From positions 53,815,289 through 53,879,288 of the forward strand of contig OU744731.1 of NCBI GenBank assembly GCA_916613615.1: a stretch of 64,000 nucleotides of DNA, given 5' to 3'. The DNA comes from Steromphala cineraria. Its lineage: Eukaryota > Mollusca > Gastropoda > Trochida > Trochidae. The notes beneath the pieces are model-generated. The model made no database searches. It worked only from the letters and a program-made list of their open reading frames with translations, and was not told the origin of the DNA. The position numbers and the translations under genes were made by a program. Positions 54,141 through 64,000 of the stretch are shown here, piece after piece (position 1 is the stretch's first letter; the number at the start of each line of letters is the position of its first letter).

Positions 54141-57017
54141 GTAGAATGACAATACAATAGTAGAACAAATATTAAAAAAACATTCGATCAAAACAGATAT
54201 TTGTTTCTCTGCCTTAGTGAAAACCTTTATACGAGAGGAATACTTGATGTTGTTTTCAAAAAAACTATTGATACAGTTCATGATTACAGAATTATTTTGA
54301 ATTATTAATTCAACTATTTTAGTAACCTTAGATCGACAGTTCTAGATTACATTAACGCTCACCTTTGAATTGACTTATCACATTAGGAGTTGAACAAAGG
54401 CCAAATTATGTATGCAATAAGAGTCTTCAATAGAAATATTACATTATAGTTTAACTCCCAGATAATTATTTATTTGCAAAGTAAGTTTCTCTGTGATATG
54501 CATCAATATTTATCATTTACCCTTAGAATCTTCAATAAATCAAGAATAAAATGACGAATAAACACTAGTCAGTGGCCCTGTATCTTATAAGGCTATATAT
54601 GGTTTATTATACAAATGACAAAAGGGTTACCAACTAAGGGATCAAAGGATCAACAAAGCTTTTGTTTTAGGCACCAAATTCTCAATTAATAAGCTAGTCA
54701 ACTCACACAGCTTAAGCTTATGCTTTTTAGAGTTGATGAAAAATTGTTTTGTTATGCAAATTTATTTAAATATGTATGAGGTTGAAATAAGTATATGTTG
54801 CCCTTTTTAGGGATCATATGGTCAACAAATCTAAAACTTTATTCACCTTCACCTAAAGAATCTGTACACATGATTTCAACTGTTTAGGCCTTTTCTTTCT
54901 TGAGGGGAATGCAAATAGGTTATAGGTCAGGGCTATAGTGCTAAGAAGTTGTTGCAATGAAGTAACCAAAAAGAGATGCTTTATACGTTTTTTAGTTTGA
55001 TCATCGCCGCTTTATTTCTCGCAAATTAGTCAAAACAAAATTTTGTTGATATATTCTAAAAATACAAATAAATACTCAATGCTCTATTCAATTTAATTTA
55101 TTTCTTAGAAAAATATTGTTTGACATAAACAGCCTGAAACTAAAATAAGTATTAGACAAACCTTTTATTTACATATTTGCATATTTTACACCTATTGTTC
55201 TACTTTGTCAGCATGTGACACTAAAATGATATTGTCACGATAAGGTACATTGTACGATGCAAGTGTTACCTTTTCATAATGTTCATAATGCTATATGTGT
55301 ACTACACATAGTCCAAAACAAATGTTGAGAATTTGTAATGTACCTAATCATAAGTCATGACAGTAAAAAAACACACATTGTACCCTTTTATATCGAGTTA
55401 AAAGAAAGAGATGTAATGATTATTATTTAAATCATAAGAAACGTTGGCCAATCACAAAATAAAGGTGTACCTCGTTGCATAGCAAGCATGTAACTATGTC
55501 TTTTTTTAAAGCATGATGCGTTTCCACTTGTGGTTCTTTGTTGTATCAAATTATACTATAATGAAAGTCCATGAACATGATACGCACCGAAATAAAGTAG
55601 TAGACGTACACAGGTATTTATGAGCGTACATGATACGCTTGAAATTTTATTTTCAGTCGTTCTTCGTCCTTTTGTCTAAAAAAAATGAATCGCTAGCTAA
55701 ACTGTACATTATATATTTGAATTACTACTGCTCCATTTAGGTTAAATGCATTGTCTTTCAATTGGAACCATTAATTTTTATTTTCCTGACATCATTGTAT
55801 ATTCCCCCTAAAAACGTGCTACTGCCCCTTTAAGGCGGCGCCTGTGTGATTGGGCATTTTGGTAATTGCCTGATCGCAGCTTGTTATTGATCATACTAGA
55901 TCAACATATAACCTCATATTTAACAAAACCCTCTTGAGATAAAGTTATTTAACTTGTATTCTTTCAGTTATTGGAGGTGATCGAACCATCGTAGTGGCCA
56001 ACAAGGCAATATCATGTAAGTATGCAATTTCTTTCATAATATGACTTATCGAAGTGCTCACTAACAGACTATTGCGAAATGCAATAAATATATGTGATTT
56101 AACAATTTCCGTGATCCATTGTTATTTCACCTGAATTAAGAACATTTATATTATTTTATATTAACTATTGATATATCAGCCAATCAAATAACTTTGAAGC
56201 TTGGATTACTCAATCAGAACCGTCTATCCGTCTCTTAGTTCACCTAGATATTAAAAAGTAATTAAGTAACATTTTGCGAACTCATATGTTCTAAAGTATA
56301 GAAATAGAAGTTTTTAAATAGACATTACCCATAATTTGATTAAATGATACTGCTTCATATCCACATTTCTATTAAGGTCCTCAATTGGAATGGGAAAAGA
56401 GCATGGCAGGCGGTAACATGACAGTGACCCCTGCAGAGATGTGCAACACATGTACAACTACCGTCCCTTCTAAACTGGACACGGGCTGCAGATTGAGGAT
56501 TGGAAATACCGCAATTGCATCAAGACCACTTGTAGTTGATGGAAATCGTATCCTTTTTAGGCTGAACCTGCGATTCAACCTCAAGACGTTGCTGCCAAAT
56601 TTAATTTATGTATTTCAAATGTGTCTGAATACCAATCCAATTGATACTGGCAAAAGCAATATAAGTTTCTTCAATGTGCGCATCATGCGATCTGTAACAG
56701 AAGAAGATAAAATTCTTTACTATATCAGTTTTGAAGACAGAGAAACAAGAATTGAAGTCTCCAAAAACATGGTCGGTGCAACATGTGATCTTGCCCATTA
56801 CCTCCTGTTAGACGGGGTAGATGGGAAGATGCACATGGTAGATGCCCATGATGGAAGTGTCCTCTTCTCTACAAGCTGCTCGTTTGACAACCCGCTCTGG
56901 ATCATGAGTTATGTTGGTGGTACTGCCCGCGTTGATATGACACATGAGATCGTTTCTGGGAGGAAACTTTCACTGAATATGAAGATGGAAAACTGTCTTG
57001 CTAATTTGCTGAAATAA
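53177..57017 (+). CDS. Gene B: TRIM-like RING / B-box / coiled-coil protein, 3 coding exons, 550 aa
   Basis: Exons 53177-54140, 55968-56015 and 56377-57017 join in phase (both split codons carry 1+2 bases). I chose ATG 53177 because an acceptor-like TTGAATTGCAG lies one base upstream. An in-frame ATG at 53123 would add 18 residues. RING: C15, C18, C35, [Gln37], C40, C43, C56, C59; the usual zinc-binding His is Gln (PCCSQAICERC). B-box: C95, C98, C108, C111, C116, C119 and H123/H126/H132. A coiled coil covers about 150-265. The family is mostly E3 ubiquitin ligases. The C-terminal ~230 residues look like alternating strands and are neither NHL nor B30.2/SPRY by eye. Gene context gives no further clue. 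Confidence 0.87.
55676..55829. mobile_element. Truncated TTAA MITE, copy 3
   Basis: Matches the right half of the 34415 family (CATTGTCTTTCAATTGGAAC and AAAAACGTGCTACTGCCCCT) and ends at TTAA 55830. The left half is missing. Lies in intron 1-2 of gene B. Confidence 0.75.
55968..56015 (+). CDS. Gene B exon 2: 48-nt linker exon
   Basis: Acceptor TTCTTTCAG and donor GTAAGT enclose 16 codons (motif IGGDRTIVVANKAIS) that join in phase on both sides. It opens the C-terminal domain. Confidence 0.8.
56377..57017 (+). CDS. Gene B exon 3: C-terminal domain and stop
   Basis: About 212 codons to TAA. A cysteine pair (MCNTCTTTV) comes first, followed by repeated hydrophobic strand patterns (NRILFRLNLRF, KILYYISFED, HYLLLDGVDGK). 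The domain family is not recognised. The acceptor TTCTATTAAG is weak in pyrimidines but is the only one in phase. Confidence 0.83.
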
Positions 57018-57355
57018 GCAGAAAAGAATTGATGTCTCTGTGACTGTTCAGTAACCAGCTATATGATCAGTTGACTACCTCCAGCCTGCACATTACTATT
57101 TTTGGACACTGAACTAATATGTCCTTCAGATCACACACAGGTAGAGATCATTAAAGAAGGGAAGGGAGTTCCATATCATACCCCATATATATGTCCCTTC
57201 TTTGAATGTTAGAGTTGACTGAACTGAGATGTGTCATCAATTACACAGTTTGAAAGGGTCAAAATTATTGTTTTGAAAGGATTTCTCCATTACATTTATG
57301 AACAAAATCTATGTGATACTTAATGTCCCTAAATCATTGTAAAAGTGAAATTGTA

Positions 57356-57495
57356 TATAAAGAATCTCACCCGAAGTGTCTTCTGATATCATATATATCA
57401 ACACAAGTTGATAAAAGTAACAAATACCCGAGGCTTACTCAACGAGTGTTGATATATTTGATATCAGAAGACACGAGGGTGAGATTCTATTTATC
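57356..57495. repeat. Long palindrome G
   Basis: Arms AGAATCTCACCC and TGTCTTCTGATATCA with complements. CAAG (57404) is exactly opposite CGAG (57443), and CGAAG lies opposite CGAG in the outer stem. The centre is degraded, with AGTAA/TTACT still able to pair. Confidence 0.7.
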
Positions 57496-57569
57496 ATCCA
57501 AAATCATTAAGCATCACATTTGCAGGAACAATTTTCAACTTTGAACACTGCATAGCCCTAAAACTCCGA

Positions 57570-57690
57570 TACCAGTGATGTCATAGCATTGTGACGTCAT
57601 GGTGTTTATGAAATCATAGCATTGTGTTGTCATTGTGTTATGACGTCATAGCATTGTGACGTCATTACTGATGATGGAAAACGTTTGTGA
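57570..57690. repeat. GTGACGTCAT / CATAGCATTG iterated patch
   Basis: The words TCATAGCATTGTG and TGACGTCAT alternate several times in 120 bp. The TGACGTCA palindromes are CRE-type sites, but the iteration looks like a simple tandem repeat. Confidence 0.6.
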
Positions 57691-58354
57691 TGTCATGAAT
57701 TTTATGATTACAGGTCATTGTTCAAAATCAAAATATTGGTTTTTTTTGTAAGTACTTATTCTCAACCGTTTGTTTTGATAAGTCAATTTCCTTTGCCAAA
57801 ATGATTAGGGTAAACGGTAATTTGCCCTGGACTAGAAATTATCATGTTTTGCGGGACATCCGAGGAAAATATGTTCAGCCTCGTGGGTGATTACCGTTAA
57901 TACAACTGACAAACTGTTGAAACAATACTGGTAAAAGCGTGGTTAATAAAGGTTATTAAATAGGAAAAGTTGACGTTCAGAGGAACTGGATGGCATTTTA
58001 ACTTTAGTAAAGCAAGAGCATAAGCATATTAGTGATAATTTTTGTGCTTACTGTTTTAAGTTTTCTTCTTATATTTAGTTATAGGCTGGACGAGCAAGAT
58101 GACCAAGGTTGAAATAATGCATAAAACTGTAAATTTAATACACTTAATTAACGGAGTGGAAAAATGAGAGTGATGTTAACATAATTATTCATAAACTAAA
58201 ATGAAAAGCATCAACATTAACATAACAGATACAACATGTTAAATTGGTATATCCGGTTCTCTATTCTAATTCGTCAGATAATTACTAAAAAACTTTTTTC
58301 TTTATAGGATAACTGTTGATTGATCTGAAAATGTACATTTGTCAGTCTACCATA

Positions 58355-59768
58355 CATAAACCTACTAACGTTACAAGGAAAATACTATTTCAAAATCAAG
58401 ACGTTGTATTTATCATATATGGTGAAAAGTAGTACATAGACGGAACCTTAAATGCAATAACATTTTAAAATAACAGACATAAAACGTTTCATTCTCTACT
58501 TTATCCTTTTTCTAATGAATCATTTTATTAAAATGTAGCCCAACTGACAATTGAGAATAAAGCTGAGTGTGTTACGACGAGGCTTTGACTATGGTAAAGG
58601 CTTTATCAAAAAATTGTGCTTTCTTTAGAATTCCTTCTGAAATTGGGGAAAATATGGGTGGGATCACGCTTGCACCGAGGTTAAGACATCATCTACAGCT
58701 GCTGGGCGGTCTACCGACAAAAACGTGGGGTAAATTGGTGAATTCGTGCGTCCTCGGTACAGACGCCGTACCGATTTTGGACAAATTTGGAGCACGCAGA
58801 CTCGTCGTAGAACTTTAGTGCATGCAGAACTTTCGCTGCGTGCAGTCTACGAACGGGCTACGAATTTTCCTCCGTACGATCGACGTGCGTGCCCTGTACG
58901 ACAACCGCACGCACAACGCACCGAAATCGTGCGTTTTTTTCAAGCTTACCCACTCACACTTTCTCTACGAACGACGCACGTTGCACGTGCGTACAACGTG
59001 CGTTGTACGTGCGTAGTTCTTGCTTACTCGGCACATCTAAAGTTTAACTATCAAATAATTAAAGAAAACTCACGTCGATCGTACCGAGTAAGCACGTACA
59101 ACGTACCGGGTAAGCACGTACAACGCACATTTTTGGGCACCTTTTTTAGGATATAAGCCGAGCCGACGGACGATTGCCATCATTTGAAGAGAACATGCCG
59201 CCAAAGAAGTGTGCTGCCATCTGAAGTTGCTCTTGCAGCATTTGGACCCGGAGCGGTGGAATGGGCGGCATCTTGTGGCGCCAGCACATGTGACAATGTG
59301 TACCAAGCACCTGTCAATCGGGCGGGAAAAACCTCATTGCACTCGCACGCACTTACAACTTGCGTGGTGTAAGGACACTGTACGTGAGACGCACAATGTG
59401 ACAATCGCACATCACACGCACGTTGTACGCACGCCACACGCATGTACCACGCACGTACCACGCACGTACCACGCACGTACCACGTGCGCATCGTACGATG
59501 CACGCAGCTCATCACTGCCAGACGTGTCGACGGGCCACGTACGTACGACGTGCGTTTGACGTGCTTACAACGTGCGTGTGGCAAACTCCCTCTCTGTTCT
59601 TGATAAATCCACCCTACGTTTTCAGAAAAACCGTGGCCTCCCCAAAAAACGTACGAACGAATTGCACGCACGATGGGTTGTGACGGGCTTTACGCAACTA
59701 AAAAGATTCCTCGCACTCTCATTACCTTGGATGATCAGTGTTGTCAGACCTGGGTATGGTGTCCCTTT
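58355..59768. repeat. ~1.4-kb GC-rich insert with ACGCACGTACCACG iterations
   Basis: Absent from the paralogous copy at 38195. From about 58850 to 59600 it is dense in CGTACGT, ACGTGCGT and ACGCACGTACCACGCACGTA words on both strands. No TIRs or target duplication are obvious. Open frames here follow from the repeat composition. Confidence 0.6.
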
Positions 59769-60433
59769 AATGATGAAATGTTGAAGTAAATGTTTTTTTG
59801 GATAGGTTGATTGAGATCGCAACAAGATTTTATGGACGCTTTACTTTAATTTATTTCGTCAATATCTTACATGGTTTCTGATATATTGGTAGGTATTTTC
59901 ATACACCGAGAACTGACCATTTCATTTGAACGGAAATGCATAAATAGTGCGCAACTAGCTACAAATACAATAGGCATTTGCTATAATTTGGCAAACAAAT
60001 TGTTATTCTTATCAAGAAAAATCTCAAATGAGTTGTATTGAACGTTAGTTTGCATAATTTTTTGGAAACTTTTTAGGGAATCTGTTGAACTCTGTTTCAC
60101 AATCCTAGAAGTGTAAGATGGAAATCTTTGCTTAACGTGTGATGATGAGTATCATATTTCAGTTTATTATACATGTAGGAACAGTATTCCCCTCCTCTCA
60201 TGAATAATCAAATCAAATCTTATGGCCAAATGATGTTTAGAAGGCGTACATCATCAATTTGCACTAGTATAACTTGGTAAGTAAATGTTTTAAAACTCTG
60301 TTTTACAATCCTAGAAGGATAAGATGTAAATGTTACCAATGTGGTGAAAACAAGATTTTACATGTGCATTGTATGAAACAACCCAATGTATTGTTAATGA
60401 AAATGAACCATGTTTATTTGTAATTCATGTTAA

Positions 60434-60789
60434 AGGGGCAGTAGCACGTTTTTTGATAATTTTCTATTTAAAATTTTTCACTGACAATTGTAAGTTAATG
60501 TTAAATGTAATATTTTGACAGTGTCAACAATCTTATTACACAAGCTAATAATCCGTAGTCAGAGGACAAAGTATGAAGATTCACTAAAAATCCATTGGCG
60601 GCCATTTTGTGTGAACACCTTTAATTCATTTTGTGTAAGAAAAAGGAATTGTATGGCTTAACTTTACCTTATATATTTGAATTATTACTGCTCCATTTAG
60701 TTTAAATACATTGTCTTTCAATTGGAACCATTAATTTTCATTTTCCTGACATCACCTTATATTCTCCCTAAAAACGTGCTACTGTCCCA
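60434..60789. mobile_element. 356-bp TTAA-flanked MITE, copy 4
   Basis: Ends AGGGGCAGTAGCACGTTTTT and AAAAACGTGCTACTGTCCCA, with TTAA at 60430 and 60790. The paralogous site at 38657-38660 has a single TTAA and no element, so insertion with TTAA duplication is directly visible. Confidence 0.88.
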
Positions 60790-61205
60790 TTAAGAATCAA
60801 GTGACTCAGATGATAGTGTATTTTGCTTTGTAACTCAGGCAATGAAAGGAAGGCCTACATTCCTAAATGAATATTGACTAAATATTACAAAATTGGATAT
60901 GATGGTGTTCAAACTGTTACATTACTATTTTGGATTTGATGTTATTAAACAGTATATACAATTTATTTGTGGACATATACAAAAGAGGTTAGAATTGTAT
61001 TCATTGAAATTTGTATCCATTTTACAATAAAGATCCAAATCCAAATTTTGAAGTATTGTTCATTTCATTACATACCTCATATACGTACAGGTTAATGAAT
61101 AAATACAAGAGGTTGTGAATGGAGAGTTTATTTTATTCAAGTTACTGCAGATATTTGTTATTTTAAACGTGCAAAGATTTAATACATCATACGCTTCGTA
61201 GGAAG

Positions 61206-61499
61206 GCTGAAGTTAGCAGCGGATTAGTTATTCGTTAATCGTTATTCGTTATTCGAATAACGAATAACTGACGCAGCAGCGGGTTCGTTATTCAAATAGC
61301 TGATCTCTGTTTCAAGTAAATTCCTACCAGATTCAACTTTCAAAAAAAGGATTAAAATCATCGGGATTTAAACAGAATTAACATAAATCGTCTGTCCATT
61401 AGTTGATAAGACCATATGCCAATAATAATTGCGTTTCCAGAACACAACTTAAAGATCTAGTTGTTGAAGCTTGGTATTGTGATCAGTCAATATTATAAG
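61206..61499. other. Short intergenic stretch with TTATTCG palindrome
   Basis: GTTATTCGTTATTCGAATAA (about 61240-61266) is a perfect small palindrome made of TTATTCG words. Nothing else is recognised. Confidence 0.5.
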
Positions 61500-61619
61500 T
61501 TATACCATTCAAAGGCGGGGTGCACGGGGAGATATCCGCCTCGAGCCGAAGGCGAGTTGCATAACACCAAGCGAGAGGCGGATATCTCCCAGTGTACCCC
61601 GCCTTTGAATGGTATAACG
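61500..61619. repeat. Long palindrome D with GAA loop
   Basis: Arms GTTATACCATTCAAAGGCGG and complement (about 43 bp). The centre is CGAG-CC-GAA-GG-CGAG, followed by 19 extra bases that end in another CGAG before the right arm starts (AGGCGGATATC). Confidence 0.85.
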
Positions 61620-61979
61620 AATGTATCTTACCGAATGTTTAAACAAAACGCATATAATATGAAGATAAAGGGTAAGAAATTCGTAAGTCATTTTACTATA
61701 GTTTGTTCAAAGCTACATATCAGTTGATCAAAAGTAACCAGCTTAATCATGTGTTCGAGGTAACATACATGGTACATTTCAAGACGCTGAATCTGCACGC
61801 TTTTTTCATGCTTTTTATAAATGATTTATTACCCCGCTCAAGAGCGGGATATCAGTATTTATTCAGGGTCACGTGGACCAATCAGAGATCGAGATTCTTA
61901 CATGAGGTAGGATAATTGCAGATGACCCTTAAGGGATTTTAACGTTTTTGGATATCTACTTTTAGTTGTTTCAGAAGAT

Positions 61980-62225
61980 ATGAACTACTCTTAATAAGGA
62001 TTTGAATAACTGATCAGACATTCAGACAGACATTCAAACATTCAATTTATACTCTTATTAGGAACTTGAATAACGGATCAGAGATTCAGACAAACATACA
62101 AATCTACTCTTACTAGGGATTTGAATAACTGATCGGAGATTCAGACAAACATTCAAACATTCAAATATACTCTTACTAGGGATTTGAATAACTGATCAGA
62201 GATTCAGAGATTCAAACATTCAAAT
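61980..62225. repeat. Imperfect tandem repeat, ~4 units
   Basis: Units of about 55-65 bp with the words ACTCTTACTAGGGATTTGAA and TAACTGATCAGAGATTCAGA. Confidence 0.75.
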
Positions 62226-62948
62226 CTGACAGACATTACGGTTGTCATATATCGATGTACAGATGCTTAAAGCATTGCTCAAAATACGACAAACTTTTGA
62301 AATCAGTTTTGGACTGTGAGAAAACGACAAGACGTCAACATAAGATTTTATTAACATTCTTAATTTTCCAATTTGAAATTCTACTGTGTGATTAAGCAAC
62401 TTTCGGCAATGTAAGGTTTTAACACTTTTGCAATATATATATTTATACATGTATATCATTCCACTTTATCATTATTATTTTATACACAGCAAGAAATTTC
62501 ATTTAAGGCCTTCCTGAGGAGAGTGTTCTACAATTGCTGAGAGGTCAGATGGACATTGAGGTCATTGGTGGTCCAGCCTCTTGTAAGGTTATCCATCAAC
62601 CTAATGACTTGTGAAACCATGTTTCATCATATATATACATCCTTTTGTTGTATAATAGAAACGCAATGTGAAATTGTATTGTTTCTAACAAGCTGCATCA
62701 GCAATGTAGGCAAAAATCAACGAGTTATCTTAGTTTAATGGACCTTGATGCAGTGATTGAACATGGCGTCAAGCACATTGTTCTGGTTCAGATCATCAGT
62801 GTTGCTGTGTCACAAAGGGTCATGGATTCGAATGCAACATGAACCATTCGGACTTTCTTTGATCCCATTGTCCTCGGCTCCGTATCTATAAACTTTACAA
62901 ACTTAACACATTTGTCGGCGTTTTAGAATAAGATAGCTGTTTCGGGCT
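62226..62948. other. Intergenic DNA
   Basis: No supported gene. A B-box-like GGATTCGAATGC lies at about 62824 without a matching A box. Confidence 0.3.
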
Positions 62949-63215
62949 GTAGGGGAGACCGGGGCCGGTACGTCCCCTTTTCACTAAAATAGAGATAACG
63001 AGTCGTTTTCTTGCAATATAATAATGTACGTTTGTACATATATTGAGACATATCTTAACTTTATTGCAATAATTGTTGAAAGTGCCTAACTCAACTAGTT
63101 TGCCTATAACTATGCTTTTAATACGACGAGTTTAAAAAACGAACATGCCCCGCATCGGGGTAGGTTCGGTTTCCCTAAGGGGCAGGTTCGTTTATCGTTG
63201 AGAACAGCTGATATG
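62949..63215 (+). mobile_element. Truncated copy of the GTAGGGGAGACC element
   Basis: Matches 7055-7200 and 7696-7800 almost base for base. It lacks the nested MITE and the right half of the element. Confidence 0.75.
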
Positions 63216-63454
63216 TGAAGAATTTATATGCAATTGTGCCTTTAATGATACAAGCATGAAATTTGGTACACAGTTAGGGGGTACCCTTAGAGTGAAATTT
63301 GGATATAAGGACATTCCAGATTCCCTCTAAGATTTAAGTGGCGGCTACAAACTAATGAATGAAATTAGTTAATGAATTACACCAACCAGTTCAAATCCTT
63401 ATCACGTGTGTTTGGTGTAAAACACAATTTAGGTATTATGTAATTACTTGTTGT

Positions 63455-63745
63455 GCATATGCTATCAGTCTAAGTAAACCTAGCCTCAATAATACTCGTT
63501 TCATTCCACTTTTAAGTCTAGCAAGATGTAGTAGAAGGTCGCGTCAGCCGATCTTTGGAATTGACCAATCAGGGATCGTCTTACCAAATTGCAATAGTAT
63601 GCATTCACACATATAACGTTGGGGGGGGGGGTCATAGGTCGGCGAAAGGTTGGCCGACGCGACCTGCTACTCCATCTTGCTAGACTCAATATCGGAGTGA
63701 AGCGAGTATCATTGAAGCTAGGTTTACTTAAACTGATATGCTGTG
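63455..63745. mobile_element. Long inverted-repeat element (~95-bp arms)
   Basis: The left arm contains AAGTAAACCTAGCCTCAATA and TCTAGCAAGATGTAGTAGAA; the right arm carries their complements (TCTACTCC-like, CTTGCTAGACTC, TAGGTTTACTTAA). The spacer of about 95 bp holds a run of ten G. Foldback-type MITE. Confidence 0.7.
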
Positions 63746-64000
63746 CAATTATTTCATACTGAGCTAAAAAAAAGCATCTGCAGTGGGTAAAAAAAAAGAT
63801 TTTTTAATTGCTATTGCAGAATTCGGCCCGCCGATTAGATATCTAACTCCACAGGACTTCAGTCTATGCTTGTTGATAAAACATTTGTTCAAAAACTCTC
63901 TTAACAATTATCAGTTTCACAATATTTTCAATCCGAGACTGCATTATTGGTGTTGCATATTGCGTGACTTACAATGGCTAATAAACAATTCAAGCTTTTT

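Larger units (their letters stand above)
58067..61205. repeat. Large dispersed repeat, copy 2, with nested insertions
   Basis: Collinear with 37908-40010. It carries extra DNA at 58355-59768 (ACGT-rich insert), about 60123-60300 (a short insert between repeats of CTCTGTTTTACAATCCTAG) and 60434-60789 (TTAA MITE). It lacks the 940-bp block present in copy 1. Confidence 0.75.

Noticed and set aside
59180..59671. 163-codon open frame on the minus strand, rich in Arg, Val and Cys
   Set aside because: Its composition follows from the ACGTGCG iterations, open frames exist on both strands, and the block is absent from the paralogous copy.

Overview
This window looks like eukaryotic nuclear DNA from a marine invertebrate, most likely a bivalve mollusc or another lophotrochozoan. 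It is AT-rich, its genes have many short GT-AG exons, and it is packed with small palindromic elements, minisatellites, tRNA-headed SINE fragments and relics of non-LTR retrotransposons. The repeat style, including a dispersed repeat starting AGCTCATCAGG, recalls bivalve genomes. That taxonomic call rests on pattern recognition only.

Two protein-coding genes can be assembled with confidence. Gene A is on the minus strand (36,140 down to 9,654). It has 18 coding exons whose reading phases join to give 1,653 residues: an N-terminal TIR/SEFIR-like domain, an all-helical ARM-like region, two consecutive kinase-fold domains that have both lost catalytic residues, a tyrosine-rich linker, and a Ser/Gln/Tyr octapeptide-repeat and proline-rich tail with SH3- and SH2-type motifs. 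It reads as a cytoplasmic signalling scaffold, plausibly in innate immunity. I recognise no named orthologue. Gene B is on the plus strand (53,177-57,017): a 550-residue TRIM-like RING/B-box/coiled-coil protein in three coding exons with an unrecognised C-terminal domain. A third, weaker candidate (964-2,893, plus strand) has three exons, a CRE-containing promoter-like region and a predicted 102-residue product, but may be non-coding.

Layout: 1-3,300 old dispersed repeats, the candidate small transcript and a CAACGTTG-rich patch; 3,300-9,650 intergenic with a TIR element (7,055-8,486) that carries a nested TA-flanked element; 9,654-36,140 gene A, its introns full of inserted elements; 36,141-47,650 gene-poor DNA with one copy of a large dispersed duplication (37,908-40,010) and a TAA-flanked element; 47,650-50,130 a TTAA-flanked MITE and a decayed LINE; 51,560-52,170 another TA-flanked element; 53,177-57,017 gene B; 57,350-64,000 palindromes, the second duplication copy (58,067-61,205) with three nested insertions, and a long inverted repeat.

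The most striking structure is a set of long near-perfect palindromes (13,145; 29,901; 30,822; 32,060; 57,356; 61,500) whose arms are unrelated but which share one architecture: a C-G-closed GNA or GNRA mini-loop, and the tetranucleotide CGAG placed exactly opposite CGAG, giving tandem G·A mismatches instead of Watson-Crick pairs. A second oddity is that three different exon-intron junctions of gene A have each been expanded into a minisatellite that copies the splice site.
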